A DNA stretch of 64,000 bases from contig NZ_AHCF03000004.1 in the NCBI RefSeq assembly GCF_000238275.3, positions 62,001-126,000 of the forward strand, in the 5' to 3' direction. The notes below the pieces were generated by a model. The model saw only the letters and a list, made by a program, of their open reading frames with translations. It was not told the origin of the DNA and did no database searches. The translations under genes were made by a program, and so were the position numbers. Numbering within the stretch: position 1 is the first letter of the stretch; each line of letters opens with the position of its first letter. This DNA comes from Pseudoalteromonas undina (GTDB lineage Bacteria; Pseudomonadota; Gammaproteobacteria; Enterobacterales; Alteromonadaceae). Positions 1-9,600 of the stretch are shown here, one piece after another.

Positions 1-40
1 TAACTAACTCAATTTAATGCTTATCACTGCATTCAAATAC

Positions 41-81
41 AAATAAGAATTACTATCTTTTGTATTTGTTGGCGTTATAAT
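41..81 (+). promoter_or_regulatory. Fur-box-like operator with a -10 hexamer
   Basis: The AT-rich stretch at about 41-59 (AAATAAGAATTACTATC) resembles the GATAATTATTATC-type core of gammaproteobacterial Fur boxes. A perfect TATAAT lies at 76-81, a few bases upstream of the first gene of an iron-associated membrane operon. No good -35 hexamer is visible, and the Fur-like site overlaps where it would lie, as expected for iron repression. This is a visual match only. Confidence 0.4.
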
Positions 82-100
82 ATCGCCATCTTTTTTAGCT

Positions 101-469
101 ATGTTTAAAAGGAATTTGCAGTATATGCAGGCCTCTAACCGTCTTTTAGACTTTCCCAAACCCGTATTTTCTATGTTATGGCAATTTATGCAGCGCTTTA
201 ACTATGAATTAGCGGTTTTATCGCGTTTTTTTATTGCCATTGTGGGCGGATATTTTTTTACTGCCGTCAGTGTGTCGCTGTTAAGTGTTGTGGTGCCGGC
301 CTCTAAAGTTGACGCGGTTCTTTTAAGTGTGTCTGCGAGTATTTTAATTTATGCACTGGTGTTTATTTATAGTTTTTATCTTCAGTCGTTAAAAACAGTT
401 TGGATCAGTATTTTACTAAGTATTGCAGTGCAATTTTTTATATTGTCGTTAATGAAGGGATGGTTATGA
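101..469 (+). CDS. Small inner-membrane protein, DUF3649-like
   Basis: A 122-residue hydrophobic protein with about three or four predicted membrane helices (residues ~40-120). The size, topology and position before a PepSY transmembrane protein and a DUF3325-like protein match the DUF3649 family, usually found near TonB-dependent siderophore receptors. Its function is unknown. The start is uncertain: ATG at 101 has no clear ribosome site, whereas ATG at 125 (in frame, residue 9) is preceded by AAAGGA and may be the true start. The stop overlaps the next start as ATGA, so the two genes are probably translationally coupled. Confidence 0.65.
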   Translation: MFKRNLQYMQASNRLLDFPKPVFSMLWQFMQRFNYELAVLSRFFIAIVGGYFFTAVSVSLLSVVVPASKVDAVLLSVSASILIYALVFIYSFYLQSLKTVWISILLSIAVQFFILSLMKGWL

Positions 470-2055
470 AAGGGAGTTTTTTTCGCTCAATGACCTGGTT
501 ACATACATGGGTAGGTTTACTCGTGTGTTGGTTACTGTATTTAATATTTTTTGCAGGCACCATCAGCTTTTTTAGAGATGAAGTTAGTTTATGGAATCAG
601 CCAAGTATTCATAATATTGAGCAGCAGACAGACCGTATTGGCGCGCAAAAGCAACAAATAATAAGTGGCGTTGAGTATTTAAATACCCAAGCACCTAATG
701 CCCCTAATTGGCGTATAACACTTCCTGAAGAGCGTGTACCCTATTTAACGTATGGTTATGCTAAGCCAAAAGAGCCTGAGCAGCGCAGAGCCTCTTTTGA
801 AAATACCCGTTTAGATCCAAATAATATGCAGCCTTTAGCCCCTTTTACAGATACCCGAGGGGGAAATTTCTTTTATCGCCTGCATTTTGATTTACATTAT
901 ATTGATGTAAAAACAGCGCGTTGGATTGTGTGTTTTGCAAGCTTGTTTATGCTTATTGCATTGATATCAGGGATAGTAATTCATAAACGAATTTTTAAAG
1001 ATATGTTTGTTTTTAGAGCTAATAAAGGCAGTCGTAGCTGGTTAGATGTACATAATTTAAGTTCTGTATTTGCCTTACCGTTTCATTTAATGATTACCTA
1101 TACCGGCATTATTACTCTGATATTCATGATATTTCCCTACCCCGCGCAAACCGTTTATGAAAATGGAATACGTGGTTTTTTCAATGATGTTTCGCCAAGT
1201 AGTCCTGTAACAGAATCATTGCAAGGTACTGCACCTTTGGTGCCTATCAATACTGTTTTAGATCAGGTTTATACTAAGTGGCCAGAGGCTGATATAACTC
1301 GGGTAATTATTAATAACCCGAATAAAGCCGCTGCAACTATTATGGTTTTGGTGAGCCCTGGGAAAACATTAAGGGATCAATCACCCCGTTTAATTTTTAG
1401 CGGAGCGAGTGGTGAGCTTGTTGCTCAAACTGATGATGAACTCACTGGCAGTAAGGCGCTATATGAATCATTAAACTCAATGCATACTGGGCGTTTAGCA
1501 GAACCATTATTACGTGTTTTATATTTTTTAGGCGGCATTGCCGGCTGCATAATGATAGCGACAGGCTGCATAATGTGGGCTAAGCGCTTACGCGAAAGAA
1601 TGAAAAAAAATACTCAGCCATCTTGGGGGCTAAAGCTAGTTGAAGGGTTAAATCTAGGAACATTGATGGGACTACCCTTGGCTACATCGGCTTTCTTTTT
1701 GGCTAATCGTTTACTCAGTAAACAGGTTGCTGAGCGCGCGGATAAAGAAATACTCGCTTTCTTTTTAACTTGGCTATGTGTGTTCATCATTGCCTTTGTA
1801 AAGCGTGACAAGTTGCAGTGGTGTGTGATGGCTGCCATAAACAGTATTGCTTGCTTTAGTGTGCCACTTGTTAATGCGCTAACAACACAGGGTAATATAA
1901 TCAGTTACTTGCGTAACGAGCAGTGGGCATTATTTATGTTTGATAGCCTTTTTCTAGCAATTGGTTTGCTGTTTTTGTTACAAACCGAAAAATTACGTAC
2001 TGCTCTGCAAGCTAAAAAACCAACTCCAATAAATACTCAGGAGCAAAAAGTATGA
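466..2055 (+). CDS. PepSY-associated transmembrane protein
   Basis: About 529 residues with the layout of PepSY_TM / PiuB-like iron-uptake membrane proteins. The first helix follows MTWLHTWVGLL, a large periplasmic loop contains PepSY-like segments, paired helices lie in the middle, and a C-terminal helical bundle ends the protein. Such proteins are linked to siderophore uptake and possibly periplasmic ferric reduction, but the chemistry is not established. The ATG at 466 is chosen because GAAGGGA lies 7-13 bases upstream and the start overlaps the preceding stop by four bases. The upstream in-frame ATGs at 400 and 460 lack that spacing. Confidence 0.75.
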   Translation: MKGSFFRSMTWLHTWVGLLVCWLLYLIFFAGTISFFRDEVSLWNQPSIHNIEQQTDRIGAQKQQIISGVEYLNTQAPNAPNWRITLPEERVPYLTYGYAKPKEPEQRRASFENTRLDPNNMQPLAPFTDTRGGNFFYRLHFDLHYIDVKTARWIVCFASLFMLIALISGIVIHKRIFKDMFVFRANKGSRSWLDVHNLSSVFALPFHLMITYTGIITLIFMIFPYPAQTVYENGIRGFFNDVSPSSPVTESLQGTAPLVPINTVLDQVYTKWPEADITRVIINNPNKAAATIMVLVSPGKTLRDQSPRLIFSGASGELVAQTDDELTGSKALYESLNSMHTGRLAEPLLRVLYFLGGIAGCIMIATGCIMWAKRLRERMKKNTQPSWGLKLVEGLNLGTLMGLPLATSAFFLANRLLSKQVAERADKEILAFFLTWLCVFIIAFVKRDKLQWCVMAAINSIACFSVPLVNALTTQGNIISYLRNEQWALFMFDSLFLAIGLLFLLQTEKLRTALQAKKPTPINTQEQKV

Positions 2056-2393
2056 TTGCCTTGCTTCCTTTTAGTTTATGTTTGGTGGCTTTTAACTGCT
2101 TTGCGCTGGCTAAGTTTAATCATTTTAAGGATGTTTTTAATAAGCGCCCCACTCAACAGCAGCGTTTGGTTTTATTGAGTGTTGCTTGGATCAGTATTTT
2201 ACTAAGTTTGCTGTTATGTATTAACGAATTACAAGGTTATGGTGGTTTGCAGTTTTGTGGCTATATGACGTTAAGTGCTTTAATTGTAATGACTTTTTAT
2301 AGCTTTTTGGTGAGGTTAACTAAACTTTTTAACTTACTCATATTAGTGATATTGGCCATGAGTACGTTATTTTTTGGTTTAAATGGGCTTTAG
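2052..2393 (+). CDS. Small inner-membrane protein, DUF3325-like
   Basis: A 113-residue, almost entirely hydrophobic protein with about four predicted membrane helices, and the third gene of the operon. Its start overlaps the PepSY protein's stop as ATGA. Size and position fit DUF3325, which accompanies DUF3649 and PepSY proteins in iron-uptake loci. No catalytic motif is visible. It carries a 20-base stretch (2187-2206) identical to one in the first gene of the operon, both encoding a helix with WISILLS. Confidence 0.6.
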   Translation: MIALLPFSLCLVAFNCFALAKFNHFKDVFNKRPTQQQRLVLLSVAWISILLSLLLCINELQGYGGLQFCGYMTLSALIVMTFYSFLVRLTKLFNLLILVILAMSTLFFGLNGL

Positions 2394-2434
2394 TTAGTAA
2401 AAACCTGATCCCAAAAAAACAGGCTAAATTGCGT

Positions 2435-2465
2435 AAAAAAAATGGCAAGCCATCAGGCTTGCCAA
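2435..2465 (-). terminator. Rho-independent terminator of the lipocalin gene
   Basis: A perfect 9-bp stem (2444-2452 with 2457-2465) and a 4-base loop are followed on the minus strand by an uninterrupted T-run (complement of the A-run at 2435-2443). It lies 150 bases after the blc stop codon. Confidence 0.8.
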
Positions 2466-2602
2466 TTAAAAAGGGGGATTGTCATTATGTCTTCACCTGC
2501 TTGTTTCTTTGCAGATGCAGTCACTATAGTCTTGCTTTATTTAACTTACCTTACAGTAACGTGATCGTTTTATTACAGCTTAGACTATTTATCAATTCAA
2601 CT

Positions 2603-2619
2603 TGTAAACCCCCTTTACA
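2603..2619. repeat. TGTAAA-C5-TTTACA palindromic repeat, copy 1
   Basis: Six-base inverted arms around five C's. The same 17-base unit recurs at 12094, 21978 and 24217. This copy overlaps the stop codon of the lipocalin gene (2615-2617), so the last codon lies inside the repeat. Confidence 0.8.
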
Positions 2620-3148
2620 GCGTTTTTTGATTTACCCAAATAATTTCATCAGTTGCAAAACCAAGCGCCTTTACTTGGCTTAAAAAGTGCTGCTTAAGCT
2701 CTTTGCTTACTGTTGGTGTGCGTGATAAAAACCACAAGTAATCTTTACTATAACTGGTAATAAACGCATACTGATAATCAGGCTGGTCAAGTTCAAAAAT
2801 AATATAGGCGCCATAAAATGGGCCAAAAAAAGATACTTTAAAATGCCCTGTATCGGCATTTTCAACAAATTTAGCTATGCCTTCAGCTTGGTCCCAACGC
2901 TGCTCTTCACTAATAAACCCTTTGTTTAATACCTTTACTGTTCCATCATCGTTAATTGAATAAGTGGCTGTTACTTGCTCCATACCTTGTTCAAAAGAGT
3001 GGTCTAATCGTGCTATCTCATACCACTTGCCTTGGTACTTTTCTAAATCAAAGTTTTTAACAGGGGTTATTCCTTCCGGTGCGCTGGTACAGGCACTGAG
3101 TAAAAACATAGCGGTAATAAATAATGCGGTTTTAAAAGCGAGTTTCAT
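2615..3148 (-). CDS. blc: Outer-membrane lipocalin (Blc type)
   Basis: A 177-residue lipoprotein. A short signal peptide ends in a lipobox with Cys20 (LLSAC), followed by the lipocalin fold signature GKWYEIAR at about residues 40-47 and a C-terminal segment with DYLWFLSR, as in bacterial Blc. Bacterial lipocalins bind hydrophobic ligands such as fatty acids or lysophospholipids in the periplasm and help maintain the envelope. The residue after Cys is Thr, compatible with outer-membrane sorting. AAGGAAA precedes the ATG. It is a single-gene unit with its own terminator. Confidence 0.88.
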   Translation of the reverse strand: MKLAFKTALFITAMFLLSACTSAPEGITPVKNFDLEKYQGKWYEIARLDHSFEQGMEQVTATYSINDDGTVKVLNKGFISEEQRWDQAEGIAKFVENADTGHFKVSFFGPFYGAYIIFELDQPDYQYAFITSYSKDYLWFLSRTPTVSKELKQHFLSQVKALGFATDEIIWVNQKTL

Positions 3149-3216
3149 GTTGTTTCCTTTTCTTTAGAAATTGCTATAGGATCGCTCTAATACTAAAGCA
3201 ATTTAAAGAATTTAGC

Positions 3217-3672
3217 ATGAAAATTTGGGTTGATGCTGACGCTTGTCCGGTGGTAATAAAAGAAATCTTATTTAGAGCTGCAGAGCGTACGCAAACAGAA
3301 ACTATACTGGTTGCAAATCATGCCATGCGCATTCCACCGTCAAAATTTATTAGTCGACTACAAGTGTCATCAGGATTTGATGTCGCTGATGATGAAATAG
3401 TTAAACGAATTGAAAAGGGTGATTTAGTGATCACTGGAGATATTCCGCTAGCTAGCGAAGTGATTGATAACGGCGGCCAAGCGCTTAATCCGCGCGGTGA
3501 GCTTTACACTCCTGAAAACATTCGCTCCTTACTAAATGTACGTGATTTTATGGATACTATGCGCTCAAGTGGCGTAGAAATGAGTGGTGGGCCGCCTCCA
3601 TTGAGCCAAAGTGACAGACAAAACTTTGCTAACAACCTTGATCGTATTTTAGCGCAAAATAAGAGTAGTTAA
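3217..3672 (+). CDS. yaiI: UPF0178 / YaiI-YqxD family protein
   Basis: A 151-residue protein with the family's diagnostic N-terminus ([18 protein letters not shown]) and the central VITGDIPLA segment. The acidic residues (D6, D8 and the later DD pair) recall PIN-like nuclease folds, but no activity has been established for the family. The full-length match to the usual ~150 residues makes the family assignment secure. It is followed two bases later by an unrecognised gene, probably co-transcribed. Confidence 0.85.
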   Translation: MKIWVDADACPVVIKEILFRAAERTQTETILVANHAMRIPPSKFISRLQVSSGFDVADDEIVKRIEKGDLVITGDIPLASEVIDNGGQALNPRGELYTPENIRSLLNVRDFMDTMRSSGVEMSGGPPPLSQSDRQNFANNLDRILAQNKSS

Positions 3673-3673
3673 G

Positions 3674-4204
3674 GTGAGCAGCCAGTTAATAGGGTTAGGT
3701 GATAATTCATTTAGAGTTGGCGTGTATGTAGCAAAAGCCCCACCTATGCCTTACTTTGAAGCACTTGCGCAGTTAGAGCCTGTGGCTAGTGGGCAAATAA
3801 ATAGCATAAATCAGCACTGTGGCAATGGCTGGCGAAAAGTCTTTAATGTGTACGCCAAAGTGTTATTTGCGCTGCCAAGCGAGCATTACTCATTTGCTAA
3901 ACAAGCAGTAAGCTGGCAAGCATATCGAGATGAGCTGTTGTTACAACAGCATAGCGGGACTGCATTACTATTTAGCACACCGGTGCTTACTGAGAGTAAA
4001 AACCAGTTGCACATTATTGCTGGGCGAACTCACGCTAAAAACTTAATACAACAAGGTAAATTAAACGCCCAATTTGATTGGCTTGATGATGAGTTTGCTA
4101 TAGATAAAAGCCAGAATATTATTGTGTGCCCCTATTTTGATTATAGGCAGCTGAGTAATATTAAAATTGCCCGTTTGAGTGAATTAGTGGCTCAGCTAAG
4201 ATAA
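3674..4204 (+). CDS. Uncharacterised cytoplasmic protein
   Basis: A 176-residue soluble protein starting with GTG one base after the yaiI stop codon (stop 3670-3672), so it is probably translated from the same transcript. There is no signal peptide or membrane segment. A conserved-looking block (GNGWRKVFNVYAKVLF, residues ~50-65) and a C-terminal IIVCPYFDYRQL are the most distinctive parts. I do not recognise a function. It may belong to a DUF family restricted to marine gammaproteobacteria, possibly DUF6942, but that name is from memory and unsure. Confidence 0.7.
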   Translation: MSSQLIGLGDNSFRVGVYVAKAPPMPYFEALAQLEPVASGQINSINQHCGNGWRKVFNVYAKVLFALPSEHYSFAKQAVSWQAYRDELLLQQHSGTALLFSTPVLTESKNQLHIIAGRTHAKNLIQQGKLNAQFDWLDDEFAIDKSQNIIVCPYFDYRQLSNIKIARLSELVAQLR

Positions 4205-4226
4205 GCCACTTTCTTTTTTGCTACTG

Positions 4227-4868
4227 TTACACGACGTGAGTTAGTTTTTGTGCGCTATCAACTAGCATTAGTGAGCCCAAAATAAACAGTACACATGCCG
4301 ATGCACGCCCAAACTTAAGCGACAATGCGGGATTGTTACTAAGGATTTTTCTGGCACTTATCCCTATTAACCAATACACCAACGCACAGCCTACTAAATG
4401 AATTACACTCAGTACCAGCAATTGTTCAGTGATAGAAAACGATAAAGTTGGCAACACAAACTGTGGTAACAAGGCTAAAAATAACAGCATTACTTTAGGA
4501 TTTAAACCACTAATAATAAAACCCTTTCTCATCCACTTTAGAGGGGTGTCTGAGGTGTGTTGTTGGCCAGCGTTATAGGCAGCAGGCATAGGAGGAAATC
4601 GGTACAGTGATGTAGCAATCCAAATTATGTATAAAGCGCCGAACAAGGTTAACAGCTTTATAAAAATAGCATGCGATGCTAATAGCGCACCTAACCCTAC
4701 CACCACAATTAAACTGGCCATTAAATGCCCAAGTATTAACCCCGCTACCGCAGGAACAATTTTATCGCCTGCTATTCCTGCACTAATTGTATAAGCCCAA
4801 TCTGCACCAGGGGTGAGAACAAACAAAATTGATACAAGCCAAAAAGAAAAAATAATATTAATATCCAT
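4227..4868 (-). CDS. LysE/RhtB-family amino-acid exporter
   Basis: A 213-residue integral membrane protein with about six helices and the family's opening pattern (FWLVSILFVLTPGADWAYTIS), in which the TPGAD motif is typical of RhtB/LysE translocators. It likely exports an amino acid or related small molecule by proton exchange. It is divergent from an Lrp/AsnC-type regulator with a 105-base spacer, the usual arrangement in which the regulator senses the amino acid and controls the exporter. The substrate cannot be read from sequence. Confidence 0.85.
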   Translation of the reverse strand: MDINIIFSFWLVSILFVLTPGADWAYTISAGIAGDKIVPAVAGLILGHLMASLIVVVGLGALLASHAIFIKLLTLFGALYIIWIATSLYRFPPMPAAYNAGQQHTSDTPLKWMRKGFIISGLNPKVMLLFLALLPQFVLPTLSFSITEQLLVLSVIHLVGCALVYWLIGISARKILSNNPALSLKFGRASACVLFILGSLMLVDSAQKLTHVV

Positions 4869-4973
4869 AGCGCTATAACCTAAAATAAGTGAGTAGCTAT
4901 TTTATTTCTTTCTGATGAGTAAAAGTTACTGTATTTTACTAATATAAGCGTTCATTTTAGGAAATAATTAACT

Positions 4974-5426
4974 ATGGATACCATGGATAGGAAAATTCTT
5001 GCCGAATTACAAGTCGATGGCAGACTTACCCTCTCTGAATTGGCTGATCGTGTTGGGCTAAGCGTGTCGCCCTGTCACCGCCGTGTTAAAGAGCTTGAGA
5101 AAAGCAAAGCAATTGTGGGTTACCGCACCGAAATATCACCTGAGAAAGTGGGTTTAAACTTTTCTGCGTTAGTATTTATTACTATTAAAGAGGGCGATAA
5201 AGTGTCGCTAAGCAAATTAGAGCAAGCAGTGGATGCTATTCCTCAGATCACCAATGCTCAACGACTATTCGGTACACCTGATTACCTGTTACATGTCGTT
5301 ACTAAAGATTTAGCCGCGTTTCAGCAACTCTACGATGACAAGCTATCAGCCCTACCAGGTGTACAGCGTTTAACCTCAACCATTGTAATGAAAGATATTG
5401 TAAGAGCGCGTAATTTGCACTTTTAA
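4974..5426 (+). CDS. Lrp/AsnC-family transcriptional regulator
   Basis: 150 residues. An N-terminal helix-turn-helix (DRKILAELQVDGRLTLSEL ... VSPCHRRVKELE, residues ~5-45) is followed by a C-terminal RAM domain ending in STIVMKDIV. Members form octamers that bind amino acids. Adjacent to and divergent from the exporter, it most likely regulates that gene and itself from the shared spacer. AGGAAA precedes the first ATG. A second in-frame ATG three codons later is possible. Confidence 0.9.
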   Translation: MDTMDRKILAELQVDGRLTLSELADRVGLSVSPCHRRVKELEKSKAIVGYRTEISPEKVGLNFSALVFITIKEGDKVSLSKLEQAVDAIPQITNAQRLFGTPDYLLHVVTKDLAAFQQLYDDKLSALPGVQRLTSTIVMKDIVRARNLHF

Positions 5427-5471
5427 CAGGTTACGTTTTAACACGAAGTTTAAAAAGTTAAGCCGAGGACG

Positions 5472-5501
5472 CTGTAAAGCCTATTATGAGAGGTTTTACA
5501 G
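5472..5501 (+). promoter_or_regulatory. Hairpin between the Lrp gene and the cold-shock gene
   Basis: Arms 5472-5482 and 5491-5501 (CTGTAAAGCCT against AGGTTTTACAG) pair over 11 bp with one G-U pair and an 8-base loop. No T-run follows, so it is not a standard terminator. It could lie in the 3' region of the Lrp-type mRNA or upstream of the long leader of the cold-shock gene. The rest of 5427-5716 is AT-rich spacer. Confidence 0.35.
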
Positions 5502-5716
5502 TTGTATATAAAAATAAAGTATAAATAAAGCTTGTTATAAACTGTATTGCTGTTATTCTGCTTGCCATCGGGTTGATAGAAAGCCCAGTTTATTTGTAAG
5601 TACCACGTTGTTATTAGTAATAATCCTTCGCGATATCCTCAAGTTAAATGTTTGTTTTCTTCCTGTTAAACGCCTATTTTAAGGCAATTTTTTATTTATT
5701 TTTTTAGGATATTATT

Positions 5717-5926
5717 ATGTCTAATACAACTACTGGTACTGTAAAATTTTTCAACGAAGCTAAAGGTTTTGGTTTTATTGAGCAAGAGTCTGGTCCAGAC
5801 GTTTTCGCACATTTCAGTGCAATTTCAGGCGACGGTTTCAAAACTTTAGCTGAAGGCCAAAAAGTACAGTTCAGCGTAACTCAAGGTCAAAAAGGCCCGC
5901 AAGCTGAAAACATCGTTTGCATCTAA
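5717..5926 (+). CDS. Cold-shock protein of the CspA family
   Basis: 69 residues, a single cold-shock domain with RNP1 (KGFGFI) and RNP2 (VFAHF). It binds single-stranded RNA and DNA and acts as an RNA chaperone. The ~290-base upstream spacer leaves room for the long structured 5' leader normal for these genes. It closely resembles the second cold-shock gene at 37034, so the two are paralogues. A strong terminator follows at 5983. Confidence 0.93.
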   Translation: MSNTTTGTVKFFNEAKGFGFIEQESGPDVFAHFSAISGDGFKTLAEGQKVQFSVTQGQKGPQAENIVCI

Positions 5927-5982
5927 TTTAAAGGGAGTGGGCTTTAAAGCGCACTCACCACGCTAAACTAACGTTAAGCGAT

Positions 5983-6016
5983 AAAGCTAATATCAATACG
6001 ATATTAGCTTTTTTTT
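5983..6016 (+). terminator. Rho-independent terminator after cold-shock gene 1
   Basis: A perfect 12-bp stem (5983-5994 with 6000-6011) with a 5-base loop, running into eight T's. Confidence 0.88.
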
Positions 6017-6025
6017 GCAAAAAAT

Positions 6026-6682
6026 TTATACCACGTACCCACTAAAACCAAGTGCTTTAAAGTACAGTTTTGGAATGCCAAAGCCACATTCATTAAGTAA
6101 CTCACTAAAACGCATCCGATCAAGCGGGTAAAACTCACGCTCTAAGTTATGTGCCATTTGCGTTTTTCCTGTTTCACTAAGGCCAAGCTCTTTGCATGTA
6201 TTAAGTTGTGCCTCTCGTTCAAACGGGGTTTCTGGGCGCATTAAATCAGCAATAAATACTGGTGCAGATTTTTTAAGATTATTTTTAATCCCCTTTAATA
6301 ACTGCTTCTTATCGCCGTTATCTTCAACAAAATGCATCACCAATAAACATAATACCGCGTCGGCTTTAACTTTTAATTTATCTACTGGTTGGCACTCAAT
6401 GCTGATACGTGCGTCAATACCTTGCTCTATAAAACGTTGCTTAGCAATGGCTAACATGTCGGCCGAGGTATCTTGAGCGGTAAACTGCCATGTAGAATTA
6501 ATATTCGCCAGCGCTGCGATTTCTTTACCTGTGCCCGCGCCTACCACTAAAATATGGGCGTTATCAGTTAACGTAGCGCTTAGCTGTGCGTTGGTTAGTT
6601 GATGTAATAGCTCGTAACCTGGGACTAAACGGGTAATACGGTTATCATACTCTTGTGCTTCTTCGCCTGTAAAAGTGGGCAT
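6026..6682 (-). CDS. SAM-dependent class I methyltransferase
   Basis: 218 residues with a Rossmann methyltransferase core. Motif I is ILVVGAGTGKE (residues ~44-54), the acidic post-I position lies in FTAQDTSADML, and a motif IV-like LCLLVMHFVED follows. The substrate is unknown. The C-terminal part (REFYPLDRMRFSELL) resembles small-molecule methyltransferases rather than rRNA enzymes. The start has a good AAGGAAA site. It lies nine bases downstream of sbcC on the same strand and may be co-transcribed with it, although no functional link is obvious. Confidence 0.8.
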   Translation of the reverse strand: MPTFTGEEAQEYDNRITRLVPGYELLHQLTNAQLSATLTDNAHILVVGAGTGKEIAALANINSTWQFTAQDTSADMLAIAKQRFIEQGIDARISIECQPVDKLKVKADAVLCLLVMHFVEDNGDKKQLLKGIKNNLKKSAPVFIADLMRPETPFEREAQLNTCKELGLSETGKTQMAHNLEREFYPLDRMRFSELLNECGFGIPKLYFKALGFSGYVV

Positions 6683-6691
6683 ACTATTTCC

Positions 6692-9600
6692 TTAAATTAC
6701 GTTTATGGTGGAGTATCCACCCGGTTTTTTAGCGACATGAATTTGCGTTGCAACGCGTTCGCTCATTTCACTTACATGTGAAATCACACCGACCTTTCTA
6801 CCTTGCGCTTGCAGTGAATCTAGCGCGTCCATTGCAATACTGAGTGTTTCACTATCTAGTGTACCAAAGCCTTCGTCAACAAATAACGAGTTAATTTGCA
6901 CTTTGTTTGAAGATAAAGAGGCCAGCCCTAATGCAAGTGCCAATGATACTAAAAACGACTCTCCGCCAGAGAGTGTGTTTACAGAACGTTGTTCATCGGC
7001 CATATCGCGGTCAATAATCGCTATATCAAGTGAATCAGCTATTGCTGTGAGTTCGTAACGCTTATTCAGCGTTTTTAAATGGCTATTAGCATAATGCAGC
7101 AATATTTTTAGTGTTTGTGTTTGCGCTAAATTACGCATTGTTTTGCCGGTTGCATCACCGAGCACTTTATTAAGTAAATGCCATTGTTCTACTTGTTGTT
7201 TAAGCTTGCTTAGCTCAGCCTGCTTGCCCTCAAGAGCTTTTGCATTTTGGTTGTGCTGCTCGATGGCAGTATTAATCGTAAGTAAGTTATTGTGTAATTG
7301 TGTTTGCTGCACAGTTAATTGAGTTTGTTGCTCAATTAACTGTGCTTCGCTGTGTGCTGGCTTATTATTTTGCTGATGCTGCTCATTGGTATTTTGCTGT
7401 TGTTTTAGCGCGGCATGAGCATCAACTAATGCTTGAGATAACTGCTCGCTATGCTTTAGCTGCTCTTTAATATCGTCATTACTTATAGCCAGTAGCATCT
7501 CGATTTGCTGATGGCTAATATCAGCATAAAGCGCGCTAAATTCTTCAAACCAAGCACTATAGCGTGTTTCAAGTGTGATTAGCTCTTGGCTGTTATCGGC
7601 GAAGCGCTGCTCAAGGTTTTTAAGCGTAATAGCGTGCTCATCGCGCTGTTTTACGGCGCTATCGTGTGCCTGTTGACTCTGATTTAATTCACTCTGGCAC
7701 TGCTCTACTTGTCTATTCAGCTGAGCCTGGTAGTCATCAGCGCTAATCGTTTGGTTATCGAATAACGCTAAGCGTTGTTGCTGGGTATTGTTGTGTTGTT
7801 GCTGTGCCTGGGTTAAATCGTCGTTGAGCGTGCTAATTTGCTGCTCAGCTTTGGTCATAAGCGGGGTTAGCTGCTGCAGCTGTAAATTGGCGCTGTCTAG
7901 CTGCTTTTGAGTTTGCTCAAGTTGTAGTTGCTGATGTTGATACTGCTCTACTTGCTCACCTAATTCGCTTAGCGTTAACGCGCCGGTTTGTAATGTTTGC
8001 CAAAATTGACTGTTTTCAAAATGAGAATTCAGCTCACTTATAAGTGTTTCGCGTTGGCTGAGCAATTCCTGGTGCTTATTATTAAGCATGGTGAGCTGAT
8101 TGTTCAGTTCAACATGCTGGGTATTTAATTGTTGCTGAGCAGTCTGTTCTTTTTTAACCGTGTTTTGCAGTTGGTTAACCGTTTCTTGCAACTGGCTTTG
8201 TTGTTTTTGTGCTGCAAAGTACTGCGCTTTTTGCTCGCTTAATTGTTTATGGGTGTCATCAAGCTGCTCAACGCTCAAGTCATTAAGATCTGTTTTAGCC
8301 GCTTGCATGGTGTTTTTAATGTCTAACATTTTGGCTTGGGCATCAGCAATCGCTTGGCTTTGCTGCTTATGCTCTGCGACTAAAACAGCATGCTGCGTTT
8401 GATGTTGATGTAGCTGGGTTTGTGCATCTAAGTGCTGCTGCTTAGCGCCAGTATAAGTATTTTCAAAGTCGGTTATTAAGTTATTAAAAGGTTGGCTTTG
8501 ATTGTTTGCAAACGGGTGCTCAGTGGCTCCACAAACCGCACATGCCTCATTAGGCAGCAGTTGTGCGCGTAAATGTTCAACATGTTCACTCGCACGCAGC
8601 CGTGCTTGATTAAGCGATTGCTCGGCGTGTTTAAGTGCTTGCTCTTTTCTGCTTAATTGCTCACGCAGTGTGACGTTAGTTTGTTCACTCTGAGTTAGCT
8701 TTTCTGCTGTAGCACTTTGTTGCTGCACTGTGTACTTTAGTTCTTGATTAAATTGCTTATAACGCGCTCGTTGCTCTTTTAAGTAATCAATATTTTTAAG
8801 CTGATTATCACACTGCTCAATATTGAATTGCTCTTGCTGTTGGGTGAGCTTATTTAGATTTTGTTGCTCAGTGCTTAGTGCGTGCTCTGCATGTTCTAAC
8901 TGTTTATTTTGCTCGTTGAGCTTGGTAGCGAGAGTGCTTAGCTGCAAAGTAATAGTTTGCTTTTGTTGCTCGAGTGTTTTTAATTGCGTTGTGGTATTAA
9001 AAAACTGCTTAAAGCTGTGACTAAAATAGTTCCAATCAGTGGCCAATGGCTTTAGTTGATTGTTTTCTTGTAACCACTGCTGATGGTGAGTGCTTTGTGT
9101 TGTTGCCTGCTCCACGCTGAGATTATTTTGTTGTAGCTGCTGTTGTAACTCGTTTAGTTGTTGCTGCTCTTTGGCTTTTTGTTGTGTCAGGCTTGTTATA
9201 CTTTGCGTAAAAATAGCTAATTGACTGTCGAGCTCACGTGCTTTTGTTATGACTGGTTCAGCTGTTTGTTGTTGTTGTTTTGCTGTTGCTAATTCGCTTT
9301 GTTGTTTTTTAACCTTACTTGCTTGTTCATTAATAAGCGCGGCATGATCCAGCGCGTTTAATTCCTTTATTTGCGAATTTAACTGGCTGTTTTGCACAGT
9401 TAAGCTTTTAAAGCGCTGGCGATTATCTTTAATTTCAAGCGCACTTTGTGCTTGTTTTGCTTGCTCAGTTTGTGCTTTAACCGCATTTAGTGCATCACTT
9501 GCTTGTTGCTCGTTTTGTTGAGCCGCTATTAATGCTTGCTCTAAACTGTGTGCTTGTTTATACCAATTAACACCCAGCTCTGTGCTGGCCAACGTTGTTT

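Noticed and set aside
2429..2683. 84-residue plus-strand ORF
   Set aside because: It runs through the lipocalin terminator and the 3' end of the lipocalin gene, and has no ribosome site.
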